This document shows, one piece after another, positions 1 through 13,063 of a DNA stretch of 64,000 nt (positions are counted from its first letter, which is position 1; each line of letters opens with the position of its first letter). The translations under genes were made by a program, and so were the position numbers. Below the pieces are notes generated by a model, which was given only the letters and a program-made list of their open reading frames with translations, was not told where the DNA came from and ran no database searches. This DNA comes from Plantago ovata. Its lineage: Eukaryota; Streptophyta; Magnoliopsida; Lamiales; Plantaginaceae. Location: positions 103,538,942-103,602,941 of the forward strand of contig CM051455.1 in the NCBI GenBank assembly GCA_028274465.1, given 5' to 3'.

Positions 1-3000
1 TTAACAGGATGAATCAGTAATTGTTCAAACCTAAAGGGATGACCACGTAATTATCCACAAGTGAAGGAAGGATACATGCTCCTTGCCATGAATTAGACAG
101 CAAATGCATCCAATTAGTACATGGATTGAGAAAACACTTTGGGTGTGAAACACATAAGTCAAACTATTATGACCAAGGTGAGAAAACAAATAGGCAACAT
201 GCCTAGACACATTTAGTACATGGATTGATGTATAAACTTTTGCAAAGAAAATATTGTTTTACATATGAATCTTTTAGTTTTTGTTTCAAATACCCAAGTC
301 GTAGACTTTATTGAGTTTTAGGTTTGCTTCTCGTTTGGAAAGGCACGCATATTGAAGTATAAGAAGAAATAAGTGTACATATGGAATCCATAACAAAACA
401 AAATATACAAGCATAATAAAAATTGCATTAAATAGACACTTAATGAAAAAGGTACCTAGTAAAGTTGCATGCATAATTGGAGTGAATAATTCATGTAGTC
501 GAACGTATGCCGCATATTACACGAGTAACTATAATATTTGCAACATATGTAGTCTACGTATCAGGACTGAACGTACCATAACTCATTACTACTTATTTTT
601 ATGTTTTTACGATAAAGATTTATGTAAGTGGTGTTTTCATTAAATGTGTCGATTGTCTGAGTTTCCAATACAATTGAGTAAATTATTAATTTTTTATATT
701 GATTATAAATATATTATATAATATTATATTTCAGCTATGGTTCATATCATTTGGACAATACCATGGCAAATGTAGAACATTCTCAATTACTAAGGTATGT
801 AGTATGACGTAATGTTACGAATATAAATAAAAGCATTAACAAACCATGCGACATAACAACTTGAGTTACATATAAAGACTCCCGCAAAGTATGGGAGTCA
901 ACGATTTGAGTTAACTAAAGACTTTTAAATTATTAACAACTTGATTTATATATGTGAGTTTCAATTTGCATTCGTCATATTGGCGTCAAAGGTTGGTCAA
1001 AGTATTTTTTTCAATAATTTTTAAACTTAGGACCAAACATGATATGTTTAGCAAATGAATGTGATAAGGTAGAAGTAGAAACATACACTATAAAGCACAT
1101 GCGGCCTTAAAGATAACAAAACATTACTGGAATGATCATTTAATGATACCCTCATCAATATTGCATGCACGACCATCTAGAAATTTCATATTATTATGCC
1201 ATTGTATATGATGGGATACAACATGTGGCCGTGAAATTTATTAAATCTATAATACGTTAATCGTACATGATTTGTTTTTTTCCTATGTGGAAAAAGTATC
1301 CATATAATTTGCATTTTTTTCCCCATAACTATTTTCTTAACATCAACTTACCTTATACTTTTTGTAAGTCTTGATGTTAAAAAAGTGGAACATTCATGTA
1401 AATAATTCAATTGTAGTAAATTGATGAAATCATCAAAATCAAATCTTGAAATCTCATCTAGAAGTTACTAGAATATGTTATATCTGTTTTGGTAGCGACC
1501 AAATAAGTTATCAATGCAATCATAAGATGATGAGCATACATCCCTATATATACGGGGTGTTTGTGAATGAAGTGGAGACATCAAGATATGTACTTGAGTT
1601 TTATAAATTTATGCCTCTTCCCCCATGTCTAAATCTGAATCCAATCAGTTCCCTCAAATCATTTTGATTTTATTTATCTACACTTCTCTCCACTTTCAAG
1701 ATCTCCAAGGGTAAGTCCACGACCAATTATTTAATTTTTTGTTATCATTCTATTTATGTGTGATCTTGGATTTTTTGTACAATGTGCATCACCAAACAAG
1801 AGGTTCTTGGAGCATCTAATTGTGGATCAGGAACTCAAAAAAGAACAAATAAAGTAGTATTACAGGAGTAGAATATTACAAGTTAAGGTAAACTTACCTA
1901 CTGATGTCGGATTTCCATGAGCACACTATCTTTAAGGAACCCTGATCGTCTCTCATCTCATATCACCTTGGAAATGTCACTGCTTTGTTGGGTACACTAT
2001 TTGTTTCCTTTAGTATAAGCCCAAACTCTTAGAGTTGGGCTCCATGTGAATATTTTAGCAAGCTTCTGCAAATACTATCAACGTCTTAGCATTGTGTTAA
2101 TGGTATTTCCAAAAGATTGTGAAATGTTTTATCATGGAGCTTGGCTTTGAGAGCTCAGATGTATGCAAAAGTCAAAATATAGCACACCTTGTATTGCAAT
2201 GACATTTCCTTGGAGATAGCGTGAATAACTCTTGGAGTTACTCAAATACATTGTGCCCATGAATGTCCAACACCAGTTGGTAACTTTAGCTTAGATTGCA
2301 ATCTTATACTCTTGATTTATTGCAATTTTAGTTTCAGAACTGCACCCCATTGTTCTCTCAATATCTTTCCTTGTGAATCGGACTCTACAAATAATGTGAA
2401 ATTACACATATAACTGACATAAAATAAAAATCCCTCAAGCATTATATACCATATCATTGCATTTCTGTTACATAATAAACCAGCAGGTTATGTTGAGAGT
2501 GTGATGGCCAAATCAAGATAATTGACTAAAAGTAAATAATTTTCATATCTAGCCCATCATTCCAAAATGAAATTAAAGGATCAGAAGCTAGACATGGCAA
2601 ATGTAGTCAAGATCATTGCATTCATAGAACTTATATGAATATATTTTAATGTCATTTAGACAACTTCCTACCGATAAATTATTGAATAACTTATTAATAG
2701 CATTATCGATATAAATAAATTTTCTTGAAATAATAGAAGGATCCGAGCGTGAGACTAACGATGAGAAGTTTTGTGGTTCTAGAATAGATTACATGCAGAA
2801 TATAATAAATGATGTTTATGGAATAACGCCATCAACACTTGAGTTTTTCTAATTAGAAACGGTCCTCAAGATTTTTTATGTTTTTATCTTAATGGGATAA
2901 TTCATTCTAAACAATAAGAATGGTTTCCTATTTCTGTATATGTCATTCTAGACGCAAATGCGGAGAACTTCAAACTTTTTGGAAAAATAAGGAGAACTTC

Positions 3001-3500
3001 TAACATTTGCAAAATAATTGACATTTGATAGAAAATGAATAGTTTTCCTCCTATGTGATTGTATTTGAATTGTATATTGAAGCAACCGCACCTTCGATCC
3101 CGGCGGAGACATAAGACGGTTTAGGAGTGGAGATATAAGTTGGTATAAGATGTTTGTATAAAAGTAGTGTAGGGGTAGTTGTAATATTTGCCGTTTAAAA
3201 AATAAAAGCACACACCTTCATCTTCATGAAGTAAATATATTCTTATGTAATATAATACGTATGCATATTGTTTTGTAGGGTTCGTTATTTACAGGAGGGA
3301 ACTAAATGAGATACCGTGAGGTGTTTCCTAAACGAATTATAGGTAACGGTTTTGGAAGTTAACTCCTAAGTCCTAACTAAAAACATAATGCTAAATAACA
3401 GCCTCAAGCCTCCACCCACCCCCTTTCTCTCCAAGTCCTTGACTGTCTCAAGTCAATCTAGTGATTGGTGTAATAACTTAAAAAGAGAATTTGGATAGCT
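1..3500 (+). repeat. Satellite unit, copy 1 (full length)
   Basis: A 3500-bp unit, very AT-rich, with no convincing gene. It holds a TATA-like box (1544-1553), a splice-donor-like site (GTAAGT at 1711), a short inverted repeat around 2020-2045 (AGCCC..ACTCT against AGAGTTGGGCT), and a GC-richer patch near 3085-3130. The window starts at what I use as the unit boundary, so the true edge is arbitrary. Confidence 0.9.
1544..1717 (+). promoter_or_regulatory. TATA-like box, leader and splice-donor-like site (copy 1)
   Basis: A CTATATATAC box at 1544-1553 is followed by a pyrimidine-rich leader and by CCAAGG|GTAAGT at 1705-1716, an ideal plant 5' splice site. The same arrangement is in copy 2 (5037-5208). 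This looks like the relic of a promoter with a first non-coding exon carried inside the satellite unit. Transcription is not shown. Confidence 0.35.
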
Positions 3501-6500
3501 TTAAAAGGATGAATCAGTAATTGTTCAAACCTAAAGGGATGACCCCGTAATTATCCACAAGTGAAGTAAGGATACATGCTCCTTCACATGAATTAGACAG
3601 CAAATGCATCCAATTAGTACATGGATTGAGAAAACACTTTGGGTGTGAAACACATAAGTCAAACTATTATGACCTATGTGAGAAAACAAATAGGCAACAT
3701 GCCCTAGACACATTTAGTACATGGATTGATGTATAAACTTCTGCAAAGAAAATATTGTTTTACATATGAAACTTTTATTTTTTTTTTCAAATAACCAAGT
3801 TGTAGACTTTATTGAGTTTTAGGTTTGCTTCTCGTTTGGAAAGGCACGCATATTGAAGTATAAAAAGAAATAAGTGTACATATAGAATCCATAACAAAAC
3901 AAAAATATACAACATAATAAAAATTGCATTAAATAGCCACTTAATGAAAAAGGTACCTAGTAAAGTTGCATGCATAATTGGAGTGAATAATTCATGTAGT
4001 CGAACGTATGCCGCATATTACAGGAGTAACTATAATATTTGCAACATATGTAGTCTACGTATTAGGACTGAACGTACCATAACTCATTACTACTTATGTT
4101 TATGTTTTTACAATAAATATTTATCTAAGTGGTGTTTTCATTAAATCTATCGATTGTCTCGGTTTCCAATACAATGGAGTAAATTATTAATTTTTTATAT
4201 TGATTATAAATATATTATATAATATTATATTTCAACTATGGTTCATATCATTTGGACAATACCATGGCAAATGTAGAACAATCTCAGGTACTTAGTATGA
4301 CGTAATGTTACGAATATAAATAAAAGCATTAACAAACCATGCAACATAACAACTTGAGTTACATATAAAGACTCCCGAAAAGTATGGGAGTCAACAATTT
4401 GAGTTACCTAAAGACTTTTAAATTATTAACAACTTGATTTATATATGTGAGTTTCAATTTGCATTCGTCATATTGGCGTCAGATGTTGGTCAAAGTATTT
4501 TTTTCAATAATTTTTAAACTTAGGACCAAACATGATATTTTTAGCAAATGAATGTGATAAGGTAGAAGTGGAAACATACACTATAAAGCACATGCGGCCT
4601 TAAAGATAACAAAACATTACTGGAATGATCATTTAATGATACCCTCATCAATATTGCATGCACGGCCATCTAGAAATTTCATATTATTATGCCATAGTAT
4701 ATGATGGGATACAACATGTGGCCGTGAAATTTATTAAATCTATAATACGTTAATCGTACATGATTTGTTTTTTTCCTATGTGGAAAAAGTATCCATATAA
4801 TTTGCATTTTTTTCCCCATAACTATTTTCTTAACATCAACTTACCTTATACTTTTTGTAAGTCTTGATGTTAAAAAAGTGGAACATTCATGTAAATAATT
4901 CAATTGTAGTAAATTGATGAAATCATCAAAATCAAATCTTGAAATCTCATCTAGGAGTTACTAGAATATGTTATATCTGTTTTGGTAGCGACCAAATAAG
5001 TTATCAATGCAATTATAAGATGATGAGCATACATCCCTATATATACGGGGTGTTTGTGAATGAAGTGGAGACATCAAGATATGTACTTGAGTTTTATAAA
5101 TTTATGCCTCTTCCCCATGTCTAATTCTGAATCCAATCAGTTCCCTGAAATCATTTTGATTTTAATTATCTACACTTCTCTCCACTTTCAAGATCTCCAA
5201 GGGTAAGTCCACAACCAATTATTTAATTTTTTGTTATCATTCTTTTTATGTGTGATCTTGGATTTTTTGTACAATGTGCATCACCAAACAAGATGTTCTA
5301 GGAGCATCTAATTGTGGATCAGGAACTCAAAAAAGAACAAATAAAGTAGTATTACAGGAGTAGAATATTACAAGTTAAGGTAAACTTACCTACTGATGTC
5401 GGATTTCCATGAGCACACTGTCTTTAAGGAACCCTGATCGTCTCTCATCTCATATCACCTTGGAAATGTCACTGCTTTGCTGGGTACACTATTTGTTTCC
5501 TTTAGTATAAGCCCAAACTCTCAGAGTTGGGCTCCATGTGAATATTTTAGCAAGCTTCTGCAAATACTATCAACGTCTTAGCATTGTGTTAATGGTATTT
5601 CCAAAAGATTGTGAAATGTTTTATCATGGAGCTTGGCTTTGAGAGCTCAGATTTATACAAAAGTCAAAATATAGCACACCTTGTATTGCAATGACATTTC
5701 CTTGGAGATAGCGATGAATAACTCTTGGAGTTAATCAAATACATTGTGTCCATGAATGTCCAACACCAGTAAGTAATTTTAGCTTAGATTGCAATCTTAT
5801 ACTCTTGATTTACTGCAATTTTAGTTTCAGAACTGCACCCCATTGTTCTCTCAATATCTTTCCTTGTGAATTGGACTCTACAAATAATGTGAAATTACAC
5901 ATATAACAGACATAAAATAAAAATCCCTCAAGCATTATATACCATATCATTGCATTTCTGTTACATAATAAACCAGCAGGTTATGTTGGGAGTGTGATGG
6001 CCAAATCAAGATAATTGACTAAAAGTAAATAATTTTCATATCTAGCCCTTCATTCCAAAAAGAAATTAAAGGATCAGAAGCTAGACATGGCAAATGTATT
6101 CAAGATCATTCATTGCATTCATAGAACTTATATGAATATATTTTAATGTGTTATAGACAACTTCCTACCGATAAATTATTGAATAACTTATTAATAGCAT
6201 TATCGATATAAATAAATTTTCTTGAAATAATAGAAGGATCCGAGCGTGAGACTAACGATGAGAAGTTTTGTGGTTCTAGAATGGATTACATGCGGAATAT
6301 AATAAATGATGTTTATGGAATAACGCCATCAACACTTGAGTTTTTCTAATTAGAAACGGTCCTCAAGATTTTTTATGTTTTTATCTTAATCGGATAATTC
6401 GTTCTAAACAATAACAATGCTTTCCTATTTCTCTATATGTCATTCTAGACGCAAATGCGGAGAACTTCAAACTTTTTGGAAAAATACGGAGAACTTCTAA

Positions 6501-6998
6501 CATTTGCAAAATAATTGACATTTGATAGAAAATGAATAGTTTTCCTCCTATGTGATTGTATTTGAATTGTCTATTGAAGCAACCGCACCTTCGATCCCGG
6601 CGGAGACATAAGACGGTTTAGGTGTGGAGATATAAGTTGGTATAAGATGTTTGTATAAAAGTAGTGTAGGGGTAGTTGTAATATTTGCCGTTTAAAAATA
6701 AAAGCACACACCTTCATCTTCATGAAGTAAATATATTCTTATGTAATATAATACGTATGCATATTGTTTTGTAGGGTTCGTTATTCACAGGAGGGAACTA
6801 AATGAGATACCGTGAGGTGTTTCCTAAACGAATTATAGGTAACGGTTTTGGAAGTTAACTCCTAAGTCCTAACTAAAAAAACATAATGCTAAATAACAGC
6901 CTCAAGCCTCCACCCACCCCCTTTCTCTCCAAGTCCTTGACTGTCTCAAGTCAATCTAGTGATTGGTGTAAAAACTTAAAAAGAGAATTTGGATAGCT
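3501..6998 (+). repeat. Satellite unit, copy 2 (full length)
   Basis: A 3498-bp unit aligned end to end with copy 1, with only scattered substitutions and 1-4 bp indels visible. Its TATA-like box is at 5037-5046 and its donor-like site at 5203. No gene is supported. Confidence 0.9.
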
Positions 6999-9507
6999 TT
7001 AAAAGGATGAATCAGTAATTGTTCAAACCTAAAGGGATGACCCCGTAATTATCCACAAGTGAAGGAAGAATACATGCTCCTTGCCATGAATTAGACAGCA
7101 AATGCATCCAATTAGTACATGGATTGAGAAAACACTTTGGGTGTGAAACACATAAGTCAAACTATTATGACCTATGTGAGAAAACAAATAGGCAACATGC
7201 CCTAGACACATTTAGTACATGGATTGATGTATAAACTTCTGCAAAGAAAATATTGTTTTACATATGAATCTTTTTTTTTTTTTTTTCAAATAACCAAGTT
7301 GTAGATTTATTGAGTTTTAGGTTTGCTTCTCGTTTGGAAAGGCACGCATATTGAAGTATAAAAAGAAATAAGTGTACATATAGAATCCATAACAAAACAA
7401 AAATATACAACAAAATAAAAATTGCATTAAATAGCCACTTAATGAAAAAGGTACCTAGTAAAGTTGCATGCATAATTGGAGTGAATAATTCATGTAGTCG
7501 AACGTATGCCGCATATTACAGGAGTAACTATAATATTTGCAACATATGTAGTCTACGTATTAGGACTGAACGTACCATAACTCATTACTACTTATTTTAT
7601 GTTTTTACAATAAAGATTTATCTAAGTGGTGTTTTCATTAAATCTATCGATTGTCTCGGTTTCCAATACAATGGAGTAAATTATTAATTTTTTATATTGA
7701 TTATAAATATATTATATAATTTTATATTTCAACTATGGTTCATATCATTTGGACAATACCATGGCAAATGTAGAACAATCTCAGGTACGTAGTATGACGT
7801 AATGTTACGAATATAAATAAGAGCATTAACAAACCATGCAACATAACAACTTGAGTTACATATAAAGACTCCCGAAAAGTATGGGACTCAACAATTTGAG
7901 TTACCTAAAGACTTTTAAATTATTAACAACTTGATTTATATATGTGAGTTTCAATTTGCATTCGTCATATTGGCGTCAAATGTTGGTCAAAGTATTTTTT
8001 TCAATAATTTTTAAACTTAGGACCAAACATGATATGTTTAGCAAATGAATGTGATAAGGTAGAAGTGGAAACATACACTATAAAGCACATGCGGCCTTAA
8101 AGATAACAAAACATTACTGGAATGATCATTTAATGATACCCTCATCAATATTGCATGCACGACCATCTAGAAATTTCATATTATTATGCCATAGTATATG
8201 ATGGGATACAACATGTGGCCGTGAAATTTATTAAATCTATAATACGTTAATCGTACATGATTTGTTTTTTTCCTATGTGGAAAAAGTATCCATATAATTT
8301 GTATTTTTTTCCCCATAACTATTTTCTTAACATCAACTTACCTTATACTTTTTGTAAGTCTTGATGTTAAAAAAGTGGAACATTCATGTAAATAATTCAA
8401 TTGTAGTAAATTGATGTGTGATCTTGGATTTTTTGTACAATGTGCATCACCAATTGGAGTGCATCACTAATATTTTAGCAAGCTTCTGCAAATACTATCA
8501 ACGTCTTAGCATTGTGTTAATGGTATTTCCAAAAGATTGTGAAATGTTTTATCATGGAGCTTGGCTTTGAGAGCTCAGATGTATACAAAAGTCAAAATAT
8601 AGCTCACCTTGTATTGCAATGACATTTCCTTGGAGATAGCGATGAATAACTCTTGGAGTTAATCAAATACATTGTGTCCATGAATGTCCAACACCAGTAA
8701 GTAATTTTAGCTTAGATTGCAATCTTATACTCTTGATTTACTGCAATTTTAGTTTCAGAACTGCACCCCATTGTTCTCTCAATATCTTTCCTTGTGAATT
8801 GGACTCTACAAATAATGTGAAATTACACATATAACAGACATAAAATAAAAATCCCTCAAGCATTATATACCATATCATTGCATTTCTGTTACATAATAAA
8901 CCAGCAGGTTATGTTGGGAGTGTGATGGCCAAATCAAGATAATTGACTAAAAGTAAATAATTTTCATATCTAGCCCTTCATTCCAAAAAGAAATTAAAGG
9001 ATCAGAAGCTAGACATGGCAAATGTATTCAAGATCATTCATTGCATTCATAGAACTTATATGAATATATTTTAATGTGATATAGACAACTTCCTACCGAT
9101 AAATTATTGAATAACTTATTAATAGCATTATCGATATAAATAAATTTTCTTGAAATAATAGAAGGATCCGAGCGTGAGACTAACGATGAGAAGTTTTGTG
9201 GTTCAAGAATCGATTAACTGCAGAATATAATAAATGATGTTTATGGAATAACGCCATCAACACATGAGTTTTTCCAATTAGAACGGACCTCAATATTTTT
9301 TTATGTTTTTATCTTAATGGGATAATTCGTTCTAAACAATAACAATGCTTTCCTATTTCTCTATATGTCATTCTAGACGCAAATGCGGAGAACTTCGAAC
9401 TTTTTGGAAAAATACGGAGAACTTCTAACATTTGCAAAATAATTGACATAAGACGGTTTAGGAGTGGAGATATAAGTTGGTATAGGATGTATTTGAATAG
9501 TTTTCCT
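6999..9507 (+). repeat. Satellite unit, copy 3 (internally deleted, rearranged end)
   Basis: The copy follows copies 1 and 2 to about 8416. It then jumps to sequence that lies about 330 bp further on in copy 2, and jumps again near 8455-8470, losing roughly another 250 bp. These two deletions remove the TATA-like box and the donor region. Near 9448 a further deletion joins two GACA tetranucleotides, and 9448-9507 is a patchwork of short unit fragments ending at the start of copy 4. Microhomology at the joins suggests error-prone end joining. Confidence 0.85.
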
Positions 9508-12472
9508 CAATTGGAGTGAATAATTCATGCAGCCGAAAGTATGCCGCATATTACAGGAGTAACTATAATATTTGCAACATATGTAATCTACGTATCAGGA
9601 TTGAACCTACCATTACTCATTACTACTTATTTTTATGTTTTTACGATAAAGATTTATGTAAGTAGTGTTTTCATTAAATCTATCGACTGTCTCAGATTCC
9701 AATACAATTGAGTAAATTATTAATTTTTTATATTGATTATAAATATATTATATAATATTTTATTTCATCTATGGTTCATATCATTTGGTCAATAACATGA
9801 CAAATGTAGAACAATCTCAATTACTAAGGTATGTAGTATGACGTAATGTTACGAATATAAATAAAAGCATGAACAAAGCATGCAACATAACAACTTGAGT
9901 TACATATAAGAACTAACAACCATATTTATATATGTGAGTTTCAATTTGCATTCGTCATATTGACGTTAAAGGTTGGTCAAAGTATTTTTTTTCAATAATT
10001 TTTAAACATAGGACCAAACATGATATGTATACCAAATGAATGTGATAAAGTAGAAGTGGAAACATACACTATAAAGCACATGCGACCTTAAAGATAACAA
10101 AACATTACTGGAATGATCATTTAATGATATGCTCATCAATACTGCATGCACGACCATCTAAAATTTCATATTATTATGCCATTATATATGATGGGATACA
10201 ACATGTGGCCGTGAAATTTATTAAATCTATAATACGTTAATCATACATGATTTTTTTTTTCCTATATGAAAAAAGTATCCATCTAATTTGCATTTTTTCT
10301 CCAAAACTTTTTTTTTAATATCAACTTACCTTATACTTTTTGTAAGTCTTGATTTTAAAATAGTGGGACATTCATGTAAATAATTCAATTGTAGTAAATT
10401 GATGAAATCATCAAAATCAAATCTTGAAATCTCATCTAGGAGTTACTAGAATATGTTATATTTGTTTTGGTAGCGACCAAATAAGTTGTCAATGCAATCA
10501 TAAGATGATGAGAATACATCCCTATATAGGGGGTGTTTCTGAATGAAGTAGAGACATCAAGATGTGTACTTGAGTTTTATAAATTTATGTCTCTTCCCCC
10601 ATGTCTAAATCTGAATCCAATCAGTTCCCTCAAATAATTTTGATTTTGTTTATCTACACTTCTCTCCACTTTCAAGATCTCCAAGGGTAAGTCAACAACC
10701 AATTATTTAATTTCTTTGTTATCATTCTTTTTATGTGTGATCTTCAATTTTTTGTAGGATGTACATCACCAAACAAGAAGTTCCAGGAGCCTCTAATTGT
10801 GGATCAATAACTCCAAAAAGAACAAATAAAGTAGTATTACAGGAGTAGAATATTACAAGTTAAGGTAAACTTACCTACTGATGTCGGATTTCCATGAGCA
10901 CAGTGTCTTTAAGGAACCCTGATAGTTTCTCATCTCATATCACCTTGGAAATGTCACTGCATTGCTGGGTACACTATTTGTTTCCTTTAGTATAAGCCCA
11001 AACTCTCAGAGTTGGGCTCCATGTGAATATTTTAGCAAGCTTTAGCAAATACTATCAACGTCATAGCAGTGAGTTAATGGTTTTTCCAAAAGATTGTGAA
11101 ATGTTTTATCATGGAGTTTGGCTTTGAGAGCTGAGATGTATACGAAAGTAAACATATAGCACACCTTGTGTTGCAATGACATTTGCTTGTAGATAGAGAT
11201 GAGTAACTCTTGGAGTTACTCATATACATTGTGTCCATGAATGTCCAACACCAGTAGGTAATTTTAGCTTAGATTGCAATCTTATACTCTTGATTTACTG
11301 CAATTTTAATTTCAGAACTGCACTCCATTGTCTCTCAATGTCTTTCCTTGTGAATTGGACTCTACAAATAATGTGAAATTACACGTATAAGTGACATAAA
11401 ATAAAAATCCCTCAAGCATTAGATAACATATCATTACATTTCTGTTACATAATAACCAGTAGGTTATGTTGGGAGTGTGATGGCCAAATCAAGATAATTG
11501 GCTAAAAGTGAATAATTTTCATATCTAGCACATCATTCCAAAAAGAAATTAAAGGATCAGAAGCTAGACATGGCAAATGTAGTAAAAATCATTGCATTCA
11601 TAGAACTTATATGAATATATTTTAATGTGATTCAGACAACTTCTTACCGATAAATTGTTGAATAACTTATTAATAGCATTATCGCTATAAATAAATTTTC
11701 TTGAAATAATAGAAGGATCCGAGCGTGAGACTAACGATGAGAAGTTTTGTGCTTCTAGAATAGATTACATGCAGAATATAATAAATGATGTTTATGGAAT
11801 CACTCAATCAACACATGAGTTTTTCTAATTAGGAACGGACCTCAAGATTTTTTTTTACATTAATGGGATAACTCGTTCTAAACAATAACAAGGATTTTCT
11901 ATTTCCCTATATGTCATTCTAGATGCAAATGCTGAGAACTTCAAACGTTTTGGAAAAATACGGAGAACTTCTAACATTTGCAAAATAATTGATATTTGAG
12001 AGCAAAGTAATAGTATTCCTCCTATGTAATTGAATTAGAATTGGCTATTGAAGCAACCGCACCTTCGATCCCGGCGGAGACATAAGGCGGTTTAGGTGTG
12101 GAGATATAAGTTGGTATAGGATGTTTGTATAAAAGTAGTGTAGGGGTAGTTGTAATATTTTCCGCTTAAAAAATAAAAGCAACCACATCTTCATCTTCAT
12201 GAGTAAATATATTCTTATGGAATATAATACGTATGCATATTGTTTTGTTGGGTTCGTTATTCACAGAAGGGAACTAAATGAGATACCGTGAGATGTTTCC
12301 TAAACGAATTATAGGTAACAGTTTTGGAAGTTAACTCCTAAGTCCTAACTAAAAACATAATCCTAAATAACAGACTTAACGCTCCACCCACCCCCTTTCT
12401 CTCCAAGTCATTGACTGTCTCAAGTCAATCTAGTGATTGGTGTAAAAACTTAAAAAGAGAATTTGGACATCT
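9508..12472 (+). repeat. Satellite unit, copy 4 (lacks the first ~475 bp, diverged)
   Basis: The copy begins at the equivalent of position 476 of copy 1 and continues to the normal end of the unit. It carries many more substitutions than copies 1-3 and several small deletions (for example around 9905). It alone keeps a perfect AG splice acceptor at 10756-10757, where copies 1 and 2 read AC, so it may preserve older states of the unit. The TATA-like box is shortened here (10522-10528). Confidence 0.85.
10687..10848 (+). pseudogene. Relic intron and short second exon in satellite copy 4
   Basis: The donor GTAAGT at 10687 and a T-rich tract ending TTTTTTGTAG (AG at 10756-10757) bound a possible 71-bp intron. 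The next exon opens with ATG at 10759 and stays open for 29 codons to TAG at 10846-10848. Copies 1 and 2 have lost the acceptor (GTAC in place of GTAG) but keep most of the reading frame. The peptide matches no family I recognise. It is most likely the decayed 5' end of a gene captured in the repeat; a chance arrangement cannot be excluded. Confidence 0.3.
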
Positions 12473-13063
12473 TTAAGAGGATGAATCAGTAATTGTTCAA
12501 ACCTAAAGGGATGACCCCGTAATTATCCACAAGTGAAGGAAGGATACATGCTCCTTGCGATGAATTAGACAGCAAATGCATCCAATTAGTACATGGATTG
12601 AGAAAACACTTTGGGTGTGAAACACATAAGTCAAACTAGTATGACCTTGGTGAGAAAACAAATTAGGCAACATGCGCTAGACACATTTAGTACATGGATT
12701 GATGTATAAACTTCTGCAAAGAAAATATTTTTTTTACATATGAATCTTTTAATTTGTTTTTCAAATACCCAAGTCGTAGACTTTATTGAGTTTTAGGTTT
12801 GGTTCTCGTTTGGGAGGGCAAGCATATTGAAGTATAAGAAGAAATAAGTGTAAATATGGAATCCATAACAAAACAAAATATACAAGCATAATAAAAACTG
12901 CATTAGATAGCCACATAATGAAAAGGTACCTAGTAAAGTTGCATGCATAATTGGAGTGAATAATTCATGTAGTCGAACCTATGCCGCTTATTACAGGGGT
13001 AACTATAATATTTGCAACATATGTAGTTTACGTATCAGGACTGAACGTACCATAACTCATTAC
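12473..13063 (+). repeat. Satellite unit, copy 5 (truncated by retrotransposon)
   Basis: The first ~590 bp of a fifth unit. It stops at 13063 in the middle of a conserved tract (CTCATTAC), where the other copies continue and this one changes to a GC-rich sequence starting TGTTGG. The break marks the insertion of Tat element A1. The rest of this copy would lie on the far side of the insertion, outside the window. Confidence 0.88.

Larger units (their letters stand above)
1..13063. repeat. Tandem array of a ~3.5-kb AT-rich satellite unit
   Basis: Landmarks recur head to tail: the start of the unit appears at 1, 3501, 6999 and 12473, and another landmark at 443, 3944, 7442 and 12918. The intact period is 3498-3500 bp. 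Copies 1 and 2 and the retained parts of copy 3 are nearly identical by eye; copy 4 is visibly more diverged. The array is cut on the right by a Tat retrotransposon at 13064 and may extend left of the window. No long reading frame is conserved between copies. I read it as a macrosatellite or a tandemly duplicated intergenic block; its function is unknown. Confidence 0.93.

Noticed and set aside
443..643. 66-codon frame repeated in satellite copies 1-3, with an overlapping antisense frame
   Set aside because: Repeated only because the unit is duplicated. It changes length in copy 3, is broken in copies 4 and 5, and has no codon or domain signal.
2291..2384. Minus-strand open stretch of about 30 codons behind an acceptor-like TTATTTGTAG in the satellite
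   Set aside because: Open in copies 1-3 but frameshifted in copy 4; too short and with no recognisable product, so not supported as an exon.
7270..7286. T-run in copy 3 as a poly(A)/retroposon mark
   Set aside because: It is a length variant of a T-run present in all copies, without target duplicates.
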